Below are positions 24,001 to 34,440 of a DNA stretch of 64,000 nt, piece after piece. This DNA is from Cytospora piceicola (lineage: Eukaryota; Ascomycota; Sordariomycetes; Diaporthales; Cytosporaceae). A program made the position numbers and the translations under genes. The DNA lies in contig JALQBC010000064.1 of assembly GCA_023375675.1 (NCBI GenBank), positions 1 through 64,000 on the forward strand. The letters run 5' to 3'. The notes below the pieces were generated by a model that did no database searches, was not told the DNA's origin, and was given only the letters and a program-made list of their open reading frames with translations. Position 1 is the first letter of the stretch. Every line of letters starts with the position of its first letter.

Positions 24001-25429
24001 GCTAAACGTAAAAAATAATAATAGTAACTCGGGAAATAAATAACTTTAAAATAAATTAACTCTTTTTTAAAGAATATATCGATATAAAGTAAATAGTATA
24101 TAATACTAAAAGAAAAGTAGCCGGATAACTTATTATTCGATTTACTTTAAAAATATTTAGAAGATAATACCTTTACTGTATTATATTCGATAGTTAATAA
24201 TAAACTATTTTTAACTATAAAAGCTTTAGTTAATATAAAAGCAGGTAAATACGTATTTATAAGTTTAAAATTTATATAATAAGTAAAAAAATTACTTTAA
24301 CCTTAACAGATTATAGAATTTAACTTATAAATAGTAAAAGGGTATAACGGTAAATCTACTTAACTATTAAACATAGCCTTAGTCGTTATATTATAAGTAT
24401 ACGGTAGGATAGAATTAGGTCTCTTTTTTCTTATACTTAATATAAAATATAATATTATCTTCGATAAAAAATAGTTCGAATACTATAATATTATAATTAA
24501 CTATACCGGCCGATACTTTTATTATTTCGAAAAGTAGATACTAAGTTATAATTTTATAAATATACCGATAAATAATAATATATATTAGATATATAATCTA
24601 GAATAAGATAAAAAGGTTTATTAACGAAAATAGGCTATAAACTATAATAATAAACGTTAACAGAAATAAAAAAAGGTAGAAGATAAAAACCTACGTTATC
24701 GTATAGTACGATAATTAATTAAATAACGTATTAAGAAATTAAAATACGTTATAATAAGTAACAGTTAGCTTATACTAAAAGTATTACCGGAAACAGTCTT
24801 TATTTAACTGCCGACGTTTAAAATATAATACTTATTTATATTACGTTTATTATTATACGATTTTATATAATCCTGCCTGTTATAAGATAAAGGTTTAAAA
24901 ACTATAAACTGTAAGCTATATAAGCCCGATCTATTAAATATATATAAGTTTAAACAGATCTTTTTATTATCTTTACCTTTATATCGCTATAAAAACCCTT
25001 TAAAAATATAGTATAATACTTAAAAAGCCTATATTTTAAAAAGAAATAAAATTAAATAATATAAATACTAGATTAATATATATATAATAAATACTTTATT
25101 ATTTATTAAGACCGCTAGCTAATCGGAAGACTTAATTAGTTATATTAACTTATATAAGATCGAAAAGTTAATTATAAATAAATAAGAAAAACGGTATAAA
25201 AAGACTTTATTATATAATAAAAAGGAACTTTAATAAAAAATATTACAGATAGTACTACTTAAATATTACTATCTGCTTAATAGCTAAAGTAAATATAAAT
25301 CCGATATATTAGCTTTTTACCGGTATATCGATTATTATATTTATTTAAAAAAAAAGAATTAAACCCGAAGATTTAAAGTATTCTTTATTATATAAGATAT
25401 TGTTAAAGGAGCTTAAGGTATATCGGAAA

Positions 25430-26660
25430 TATATTATTAAAAGCTTTAAAAAAAGGTTTATCGAAAGTAGTATAGCCTTATAGGCTTCCCCGGTACTTTT
25501 TTTTTATAAAACCGATAAAGGACTACGATTTTATATAGACTATCGGAAACTAAACGTTATTATTAAGCGAAATTAGTACCTACTCCCTTTAATCGAAAAA
25601 ATATTATCTCGAATTTTAAAGATAAAGATTTTTACTAAAATTAATATTAAATAAGCCTTTTATAAAATTAAAATAGCCCGACCAGAGAATAAAGAATTAA
25701 TAACCTTCCGGGTACGTTATAGCTTATATAAGTATAAGGTAATACCTTTTAGCTTAACTAATAGGCTAGCTATATTTTAAAGATTTATTAATAACTAACT
25801 TCGGGAATATCTTAATAAGTACGTTTATATATATATCGATAATATTTTAATTTACTTTAATTTATTAAAAGAATATTATAAATATATTTAGTAAATATTT
25901 AAAAGGCTTCGTATAGCCGGACTATATACTAACCTTAAGAAGTACAAGTTCTATATAATAAAAACTAAATACTTAAGCTTTATTATTAGTACTAATAGAG
26001 TAGTAGTAGATCCCGAGAAGATTTTAATAATCTAAGACTAAAAAGCTTCGACTACTATAAAGGAGGTATAGTCTTTTTTAAGGTTTTATAACTTTTACCG
26101 AAAATTTATTCTTAAATATAGCCGACTAATAAAGCTATTAATAATACTAACGTGTAAGTATATAGCTTAAACTTAAAATAAGACTAAGAAAAACGCTTTT
26201 TAATTCTTTAAAGATATATTAATTAATATACCTTTACTATAATATTATTATATAAATAAAGAAACTAAAGTTAAGACGGATATATCTAATAGTATATTAG
26301 CCGACGTTCTGTCTTAAATTACCGACGACGGTATTTAATACTTTATTATATTCTACTCCGAGACTTTATATAAGCTTACCTTTAACTACTTAATTTATAA
26401 TAAAGAGCTAATAGCTATAGTTCGAGCTTTAAAGGTATAGTATACTAAGCTAATCGGTTAATAAAGGCTTTAACTATTTATTATTATTACTAACTATAAA
26501 GCCTTCGAGTACTTTATAACTAAACGTTTATTAAACTAACGTTAAGTAAACTAAGCCGAAACCTTTTTATAATATTACTATATTATAACCTACCGACTAA
26601 AACTAAATAATATAATCGCTAATGTTTTATTATATAAGGCTATAGAACTAAAAACTTTAA
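25430..26660 (+). pseudogene. gypsy reverse transcriptase and RNase H remnant
   Basis: Around 25500-25620 the plus strand reads KTDKGLRFYIDYRKLNVIIKRN and LLPLIEKILSRI, the chromoviral RT block (KKDGSLRFCVDYRKLN...PLPLIDE). Near 25830 it reads YIYIDNILIYF, where YxDDILIY has become YIDN. Near 26270 a DTSDFAIGGVLSQ-like block opens the RNase H. Stops and the lost aspartate make it inactive. Confidence 0.88.
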
Positions 26661-26969
26661 AAGCTAAGTAGAAAGCCGAATAAAAAATAGCTATTTTCTG
26701 TTACGTAAATAGTAACCCGACAGATATAGCTGTTTTTACTACTAAGCCGTTTATTTCTAACTCTTTTAAAGTACGTAAGCTATACGTTTTAAAAGAAAAT
26801 AATAAGGTATTACTTTTATCGGAAGTACTATTAACCGAGGTAATATTAAAGGTAAATCGGTTAGATATAAGCTTAAAGATATACCGCTAGAAAGCCTATA
26901 AAGGTACCTTTTATTAGTTATTCTTATAGGACTATATACTTTATAAGGGGCGATTAGTCGTTTCGGCCG

Positions 26970-27800
26970 AGAATAACCTTTATATTAAAGTTATTAAAAA
27001 GGTATATAGCCGTAGTATTATAGCCTACTTAAGCTGTAATAAAACCTGTCGATTAGTTACTATTAAATATTAATAGCTAGAGATAGCTAAAAATATCGAC
27101 GTATATATCGGTAACTATTTATATCGTTCGGTAAAGGCGTTTTACAATAAAACCTTTAGTTTATTTCGCTTACTTCCTATACCGTTATAAAAATAGTATT
27201 ATATCGTTATAGATTTTAAATATATACTAATAAATAAATCCAGGTATAATAATATATTTAAAATTATCGATAAGCTAATAAAGGAGATATAGTTTATTAT
27301 ATATTACCGTATAACTATTGTTAAAGATATAATATAAATATACTACTATAGTCCCTTCCGGGTATATAATTTACCTTAAACTATTAACTTCGATAGAAGT
27401 CTTTAGTTTATTATAGACTTTATAAATAAAATATTAAAAATCTTAAGATATATTTAAAAGTTATCTATAGTTAAACACTTTTAATTAGCAGAATAAGTTA
27501 AAAACTACTATAAATAGTTAGACTAACGTTTATAAATATATATTAACTATTATTAATAAAACTAGCTTAAAGCTTTACTTATAATAGATATAGCTTAAGC
27601 TAATACTTTTTATAATATATTAAAAGGTATAATACTATTTAAGGTTACCTATAGCTACTTAATACTATTATAGTTTAATTAAAAAGCTTATATATTAGAT
27701 ATAAAAGGCTTTATAGCTTAAGAAAGACTAGCTTATACCGATACTTAGTAAATAGCAGATACTTTAAAAAGCTATATCGAAATAGCCCGAGCTATATTAA
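26970..27800 (+). pseudogene. gypsy integrase remnant
   Basis: The plus strand reads NKTCRLVTIKY, then NIDVYIGNYLYRSVKAFYNKTFSLFRLLPIPL, then YYIVIDFKYILINK...YNNIFKIIDKLIKE and FDRSLQFIIDFINKILKIL (reading a TAG as its likely CAG). This corresponds to the HHCC region and the D,D part of the DDE core (MDF, SDRG), with zinc-binding cysteines changed to tyrosine. The domain lies downstream of RT, which places the element in Ty3/gypsy and not copia. Confidence 0.87.
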
Positions 27801-28652
27801 AACGTATATAAAACTATATAGTAACGTAAGCGAATAAACACCGCTGTAAGCCTAATTTCGACGTTAAAGATAAGGTATTTATTATTAAAAAGCTATAGTT
27901 ATCGGACTGTTTTAACGAAAAGCTCGATATACTACTTACCTGCTAAACGTATTATATCTACACTATAAAGGGTTACTTATATAAGCTAAAGGTTTTAAAT
28001 TTATAACGGATATCGAATATATTTTATATTAACTGTCTTTGTTTTTATTTTAATAACCTATTACTAAGCTAAGAATATAAATAACCGCTAGCAGATAAAG
28101 TAAATAAAGCCGATAAATAAGAAGTAAATAAAATACTATCTTTATAAGTACGATATAACAGACTTTAATACTAAGTTTAATAGCGTAGTTAAAACCTTAA
28201 CTTAAAGTACTATAACGTAGCTAACTTTAAAAACATACTTATAAAGTTAAAAGAGTTTTATAATTAACACCCCGAATATAAAGGCCTTTTAAAACGCTTA
28301 AACGATTAAGAGTTAGCTTATAGATTAAGTGTTGCCGATAACGATTATATTAACGATAATAAACTATTATAAGCACGGAAGGGTATATATAAAGCGATAA
28401 GGAAAGCGACGAAGGCAACGTTATTAACGGCGGCAATATATAGAAGTATACGATTAGTAAAGTAAGTAACTATATAAAGTTATTTAGCAATTAATTAGTA
28501 TAACTATAAAGATACCCTGTCGTTAAGGATTATAAGCCTTGAGTGTAGTAGTTTATCCCGAAAGTACTTTACCTTTACTTAGAAAACAGTTATACTTTAA
28601 AAGCTAATAGTTTAACTCGCTTGCCGTTTATTTTTTTTTATAAGGGGGGTAA

Positions 28653-28862
28653 TATAACAGAACGGCGCGTAAGGCTAGAGGTTACCTAACCTAGCGCTTA
28701 CGTACAGACTAGGTAACCTACTAGGCCTTGTTATACCTTAGTATTTAGACCTTTAAGAAGGGCTTTAGCTACGCTTAAGCCTTTCCCTTCCTCTTTAGCT
28801 AAAATACTTACATCTATATTAGAATTACAGCTTTGCCTTTATTATTCTAGTGTATCGTGACA
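28653..28862 (+). repeat. 3' LTR of the gypsy element
   Basis: This 210-bp LTR ends GTGACA and is less mutated at its right end than the 5' copy. It is preceded by a polypurine tract. Confidence 0.92.
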
Positions 28863-28867
28863 GTTAT

Positions 28868-29636
28868 AAATAAAAACGTTTAAATTTATAAAAAGGGTTT
28901 TAAAGCCGATTTTCTTTAAGTACTTAATTAAAGTTTTATATTAGACTTATAGTAACTGTTTTAAGCTATATAAAGCCTTATAAAGTATATAAATATAATC
29001 GTTTTATCTTTATAATAGTTCTAATAGTTACTTTATATAGATATCTTTGTTTATAGAGCTATATAAAAAGGTAGTTTTAACGTTTATTTAATAGAGTTCG
29101 AAATTTAAAGCTATAGTAATAACGAATAACGCTTTATAGCTTATTAGCTTAACTACTAATATAAAGGTTTTATTATAGTCGATTCCTTTCTTTTAAAGAT
29201 ATCCTTTTATAACCTAACAGGCTTTATATTTAAAAGCTTTTCTATTAGGTCTTTATTTAAGCTTATAAACTTATTTTCCTTTTAAGACTTTCTGTTTTAG
29301 TACTTTAAGTATAAAAGTTTAAGTTTAGTTTTTAACTAATAAGGTATATTCTTCTTTTATAACTTATACTTACTAATACCGATACTTACTATTCTGCACT
29401 TTTTAAAACGTTTAAAGGTTTACTTTATTATCCTTAACGTTAAACAGTACTGTTATAAATAATATAATCTAATTTCGATTAGTTTTATTTAACTTATTTA
29501 TTAAAATTAATAAAATATTAAGATATCGTACTTTTAATAAATAATACTTATTACGTAAGCGAAGTTTAATACTATAGTATTTATTTCTGTTATTAATAAT
29601 CCGAGGATTTAGTTTGTATTATATAATAACGGTAAT
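28868..29636 (-). pseudogene. copia reverse transcriptase N-terminal part
   Basis: Minus-strand translation gives VIKGYL*KKGIDYNKTF, VVKLISYKALFVITIALN, INVKTTFLYSSINKDIYI and LYKALYSLKQLL*V*YKTLIKYLKKIGF. These are the successive copia RT blocks (KGYxQxxGIDYxxTFAPVVK, QIDVKTAFLxG, KALYGLKQxPRVWY). It continues at 21849 on the far side of the gypsy insertion. Confidence 0.9.
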
Positions 29637-29696
29637 TGTTAGTAAGGCTTAAAGTAATATAAATACGATCGATTATACAGTCTGTTAGCTTACGGT

Positions 29697-29727
<31 letters not shown>

Positions 29728-29883
29728 GTATGTGTGTATATGTGTGTGTGTGTGTATTCTCTAAAAGTAAAGCTATCTCAAATAGTGTGAAGGGAAGGCT
29801 ACTAGTAGGCTTAACGGTTAATTCTGCTAGGCCTACTAGTTCTACACCGCCTTCCGTAAAAGGCTTAGTGCTTTAGTTTAACA
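29637..29883. repeat. left LTR of the TRIM-like element
   Basis: This copy keeps the terminal TG...CA. Its microsatellite (about 29698-29756) shifts from TA to TG steps. Confidence 0.82.
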
Positions 29884-30741
29884 CTAACAACTTTTTCTTC
29901 TTATAGTAGTTATCTCTATCTCTATCTCTATCTCTATTCCTTTCTATCTACCTAATTCTAATAGCCTTCGTCAGATCTAAGGCGACATATCGTAGACCCC
30001 TCTTAACGTTCTTCATTTACTATTTAAGGTCCGCGCCGGACCGAACGAAAAGGACACTCTAGAAGTCCGTACCGGGGTCCGCGCCGGACTAAGCGAGGGG
30101 AGGAATCGAAGGGAAGGTTTTATCTTAAATAAAGGTTCTAAACGCTTTTTAATAGGGGAGTTTGTTTCGAGGAAAGGTCTTTACGATTAAACGTTTCTCG
30201 TGTTCCTTATAATAAAAGGAAAAGTCTTTATCGCTTTAAATAGAGATAACATTTAAGGCCGTAAGGGTCTTAAGGTTTTATTTATAGTAATAATCTTAAG
30301 GTTACGACGGAGGGTAGATTATTAAGGTTGTAAAGAAGGTCGTTTTCGAAGTAAGGTTCTTATTAGTATATGCCGTTACTTTACGATTTCCTCTTATTAA
30401 AACGCGTAAAGGTTAGTTATTAATAAGGAGATCGTAAGAGGTAACGGTATGTTTACGCGATAGAACGCGCCGGTAGGTCGTAAGGTGTTTTCTAAATAGA
30501 TACGTCGCTGTTAGATTAGTTTAAAAAGGCCTTATAAGGGTCTATCGATTAATATCGACTACTTTCTAGAAGTTAGCTATACCTAAACAACTATAAATAG
30601 CCTTAATCTTAACGTAAATCTCGCGACTTAGAATATAACGAACAGCTTATAATAAAGCTTTAATCGTTATATAATAATTATAAGAAAAATCTGCCTCTTC
30701 TAACCTTACTATTAGAGATTACTTGTATAACTACTGATTAG

Positions 30742-30986
30742 TGTTAGTAAGGCTTAAGGTAATATAAATACGATCGATCGTATAGTTTGTTAGCTTAAGG
30801 TTATATATATGTATATGTGTATATATATATGTGTGTATATATATATGTGTGTGTATATATTCTTTAAAAATAAAGCTATCTCGAATAGTGTAGAAAGAAG
30901 GCTACTAGTAGGCTTAACAGTTAATTCTGCTAAGCTTACTAGTTCTACACCGCCTTCTGTAAAAGGCTTAATGCTTTAGTTTAATA
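30742..30986. repeat. right LTR of the TRIM-like element
   Basis: This 245-bp partner of 29637-29883 differs by transitions and by microsatellite length. GTAAT follows immediately. Confidence 0.82.
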
Positions 30987-30991
30987 GTAAT

Positions 30992-31173
30992 AGTGTTTAT
31001 AGTAAACGTTATTATAGTTTTAGCTAGTTATTTTAAAAGCGAGGTTAAAGTTTAGTTTTAATTATATAATTTAACCGGGTTATATATTTTAGCTTAATAG
31101 TATAGTTCTGTTTATTAGTAGATAAATAGATTAGCTTAATTAAGTAATAGTAGGAATTTTAGTAATAGTAATA
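30992..31173 (-). pseudogene. fragment of the copia interior between two insertions
   Basis: About 180 bp of AT-rich sequence between the TRIM-like element and the inverted complex repeat. By position it should be copia sequence upstream of RT. It is too degraded to identify directly. Confidence 0.4.
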
Positions 31174-31935
31174 CCTTCCGTTAGGAAGGTTAATGTTTGT
31201 TTTATAAGGCGGGCGAGCATAATAGAAAATTATTGCCCTTGAGATTATGCTACCTGTTTTTAATTCTGATTAGCTCTGAATTATAATTATGCTAATTCGC
31301 TGCAGCACCTGTTTCTCGGATTTAATTAGATGCTGAAAGCAGTGTTTTTAGCCGTCGAACGGCTAAGAGAACTAGAAGTTGTAAGGTCTTTAATGCCTGC
31401 CGGAAGACTTACAGTCATTTTAAGGCCTACGATAAGGCCTACGATAAGGCCTTTTACCGTAGACCTTAAGTTCGAACTAAGATGCACGCTCGAGTTTTAA
31501 TCCGATTAAGACGTACTTACCTAAATCTGAATCTGTAGAAAAAGGGCTATTAAACGGTATATTTAATTAAATCGTAGCCCTTAAGGTAGGCTTAGTATTA
31601 AAGCTAACAGTTCTAATTCTGTAGGTTCTTAAGGTTCTTAACCCGAACCCTAGCCTTTCCCTTCCTCTTTACTTACCTAGGCCTTTAGGTTTATACTAAG
31701 ATGTACGCTCGAGTTTTAGTCCGATTAAATAAAACTAACTTAAATCTAAATCTGTAGAAAAAGGGCTATTAAAAAGTATATTTAATTAAATCGTAACCCT
31801 TAGGGTAAGCTTACTATTAAAGCTAATAGTTCTAATTCCTTACGTTTCTTAAGTTTCTTAGGTTCTTAACCTAAACCTTAGCCTTTCTCTCCTTTTTTCT
31901 TTACCGAAGGCTTATATAAGCCTTTAGATTCGAAT
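31174..31935 (+). repeat. inverted copy of the 474-bp repeat unit (about 1.6 units)
   Basis: It begins CCTTCCGTTAGGAAGG, the reverse complement of the array end at 1789-1804, and follows the same unit in opposite orientation up to GGCTTATATAAGCC at about 31910, then enters the GTAA tract as the window-start copy does. It is less RIP-mutated than the copia sequence around it. Confidence 0.85.
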
Positions 31936-32018
<83 letters not shown>

Positions 32019-32334
32019 CTAAGTAAGTAATTAAGTAAGTAATTAAGTAAGTAGGTAAGTAAGTAGGTAAGTAAGTAAGTAGGTAAGTAAGTAAGTAAGT
32101 AGGTAAGTAAGTAAGTAAGTAAGTAAGTAGGTAAGTAAGTAAGTAGGTAAGTAAGTAAGTAAGTTAGTTAGTAAGTTAGTTAGTAAGTTAATTAGTAAGT
32201 TAGTTAGTAAGTTAGTTAGTAATTTAATTAGTAAGTTAGTTAATAAGTTAGTTAGTAATTTAATTAGTAAGTTAGTTAGTAAGTTAGCTAGTAAGTAAAT
32301 TCGCTATTAAATAAGTAAATAAGTTAGTAAGTAG

Positions 32335-32365
<31 letters not shown>

Positions 32366-32578
32366 GGTAAGTAGGTAAGTAAGTAAGTAGGTAAGTAAGT
32401 AAGTAAGTTAGTTAGTAAGTTAGTTAGTAAGTTAATTAGTAAGTTAGTTAGTAAGTTAGTTAGTAATTTAATTAGTAAGTTAGTTAATAAGTTAGTTAGT
32501 AATTTAATTAGTAAGTTAGTTAGTAAGTTAGCTAGTAAGTAAATTCGCTATTAAATAAGTAAATAAGTTAGTAAGTGG

Positions 32579-32609
<31 letters not shown>

Positions 32610-32759
32610 GGTAAGTAGGTAAGTAAGTTCAGTAGGTAAGTAAGTAAGTAGGTAAGTAAGTAAGTTAGCTAGTAAGTTAGTTAGTAGGTTAGCTGCTAAG
32701 TAAGTAAGTAAGTAAGTATATAAGTAAGTAAGTAAGTAAGTAGGTAAGTAAGTAAGTAG

Positions 32760-32805
<46 letters not shown>

Positions 32806-32959
32806 TCGCTAGTAAATTAGCTAGTAAGTAAATTAGCTATTAAGTAAGTAAGGAAGTAAGTAAGTAGGTAAGTAAGTAAGTTAGCTAGTAAGTTAGTTAG
32901 TAGGTTAGCTGCTAAGTAAGTAAGTAAGTAAGTAAGTAAGTAGGTAAGTAAGTAAGTAG

Positions 32960-32998
<39 letters not shown>

Positions 32999-34257
32999 GG
33001 TAAGTTCGCTAGTAAATTAGCTAGTAAGTAAATTAGCTATTAAGTAAGTAAATAAGTAAGTAAGTAGGTAAGTAAGTAAGTTAGTTAGTTAGTAAGTTAG
33101 CTAGTAAGTATATTAGCTAATAAGTATATAAATAAGTAAGTATATAGATATATAAGTAAGTAAGTTTATAAGTACGTTAGCTATTAATTAAGTAAATATA
33201 TAGGTAAATAAGTAAAACTATAAGTAAGTAAGTAAATAAGTAAGTAAGTTAAATAGTAAGTAAGTTAAATAGTAAGTAAGTAAATAAGTAAGTTAACTAG
33301 TAAGTTAACTAGTAAGTAAATTAACTATTACGTAAGTAAATAAGTAAGTAAGTATATAAGTAAGTAAGTAAGCTATTTAGTAAGTTAGCTATTAAGTAAG
33401 TAAGTAGGTAAGTAAGTAAGTAAGTTAGCTAGTAAATTAGCTAGTAAAGTCGTTAGTAAAGTAGTTAGTAATATAGTTATTTAATTATTAAGTAAGTAAA
33501 GAAATAAGTAAGTTAGTTAGTTAGTTATATAGTAAATAAGTAAGTAAGTTTATTAGTTAGTTATAAAGTAAATAAGTAAGTAAGTTAAATAGTAAATAAG
33601 TAAGTTAGTAAGTAAGTAAGTAAGTTAATAAGTTAGTAAGTAAGTAAGTAGGTTAGCTAGTAGGTTAGCTAGTAAAGTAGCTAGTAAGTTAGCTAGTTAA
33701 TTATTAAGTAATTAAGTAAGTTAGTAAGTAAGTTAGTAAGTAAGTAAGTAAGTTAATAAGTAAGTAAGTATATAACTAAGTAGGTAATTAAGTAAGTAAG
33801 TAAGTAAGTAGGTAAGTAAGTAAGTAGGTAAGTAAGTAAGTTAGCTAATAAAATAGTTAGTAAGATAGCTAGTAATTTAAGTATTTAATTGTTAAGTAAG
33901 TAAGTAAGTAAGTATGTAAGCTATTTAGTAAGTTAACTATTAAATAAGTAAGTAAGTAAGTAGGTAAGTAAGTAAGTTAGCTAGTAAGTTAGTTAGTAAG
34001 TTAGTTAGTAAGTTAGTTAGTTAATTATTAAGTAAGTAAGTAAGTAAGTAAGTTAATAAGTAAGTAAGTAGGTAACTAAGTAGGTAAGTAAGTAAGTAAG
34101 TAAGTAAGTAGGTAGGTAAGTTAGTAAGTTAGTTAGTAAGTTAGCTAGTTAGTTAGTTATTAAGTAATAAGTAAGTAAGTAAATATATAAGTTAATAAAT
34201 AACTTAGCTAATAAGTTAGTTAGTAAAGTAGCTAGAAAGTTAGTTAGTTAGTTAATT
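31936..34257. repeat. 2.3-kb GTAA-type satellite with higher-order repeats
   Basis: Almost pure tetranucleotide steps: GTAA, with GTTA, GCTA, GGTA and ATTA variants. Higher-order structure is visible: a block containing AAATTCGCTATTAAATAAG recurs at about 32299 and 32542 (period about 243 bp), and a block containing TAGGTTAGCTGCTAAG recurs near 32680 and 32905. It has no coding capacity. Confidence 0.93.
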
Positions 34258-34261
34258 ATTT

Positions 34262-34342
34262 CGCTGCTTAAGGCTGCGGAGGATACGATAGAGTAACGCC
34301 CGAAGGGCGTTACTCTATCGTATCCGGAGCAGCCTAAGCGGC
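34262..34342. repeat. long imperfect palindrome with a perfect 21-bp core stem
   Basis: A perfect 21-bp inverted repeat, starting GGATACGATAG and separated by three bases, forms the core (about 34281-34325). An outer imperfect arm pairs a GCTGCTTAAGGCTGCGGA-like left side with a CGGAGCAGCCTAAGCGG-like right side. It is CpG-containing and shows no RIP change, unlike its surroundings. Foldback DNA or a hairpin RNA is possible; its role is unknown. Confidence 0.85.
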
Positions 34343-34440
34343 GTATCTAACTATCTACCTAAGTAGCTATTAAGATTCCGATCCTTCCTAACGGAAGGCC
34401 TTCTCGGCAGGCGGTCCTACCGCCGTTCCCCAGTATATAA
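34343..34440. other. GC-richer boundary segment
   Basis: This segment holds CCTTCCTAACGGAAGG at 34383-34398, the inverted partner of 31174-31189, and then a small GGCGGT-CCT-ACCGCC hairpin. A TATATAAGG sequence lies near 34434. It probably marks the right end of the inserted repeat unit. No clear target duplication was found. Confidence 0.5.

Larger units (their letters stand above)
21855..28862 (+). mobile_element. Ty3/gypsy LTR retrotransposon nested in the copia RT, RIP-degraded
   Basis: The 210-bp LTRs (21855-22064 and 28653-28862) have equal length and run TATAAC...CGTGACA (canonically TG...CA before mutation). The flanks are GTTAC (21850-21854) and GTTAT (28863-28867), a 5-bp target duplication with one C-to-T change. 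A purine tract (AAGGGGGG at 28643-28649) precedes the 3' LTR. Plus-strand order is gag with a zinc knuckle, then RT, RNase H and integrase, the Ty3/gypsy order. Every domain carries stops. Insertion occurred just before the YVDD block of the older copia element. Confidence 0.93.
29637..30986. mobile_element. small non-autonomous LTR element (TRIM-like)
   Basis: Two direct repeats, 29637-29883 (247 bp) and 30742-30986 (245 bp), begin TGTTAGTAAGGC and end TTTAACA (TTTAATA in the right copy). The flanks are identical GTAAT at 29632-29636 and 30987-30991. The 858-bp interior has no coding remnant of gag or pol, so the 1350-bp element must have moved with another element's enzymes. The LTRs contain a TA/TG dinucleotide tract of different length in the two copies. 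The interior holds two GGTCCGCGCCGGAC-type blocks and is less AT-rich than its surroundings. Confidence 0.82.

Noticed and set aside
31936..34257. Telomere repeat interpretation of the GTAA tract
   Set aside because: The unit is a tetranucleotide and not TTAGGG, and the tract lies inside nested transposons.
34262..34342. Helitron 3' hairpin
   Set aside because: The hairpin is longer than typical Helitron ends, no CTRR terminus in the right place is clear, and no Rep/helicase remnant was identified.
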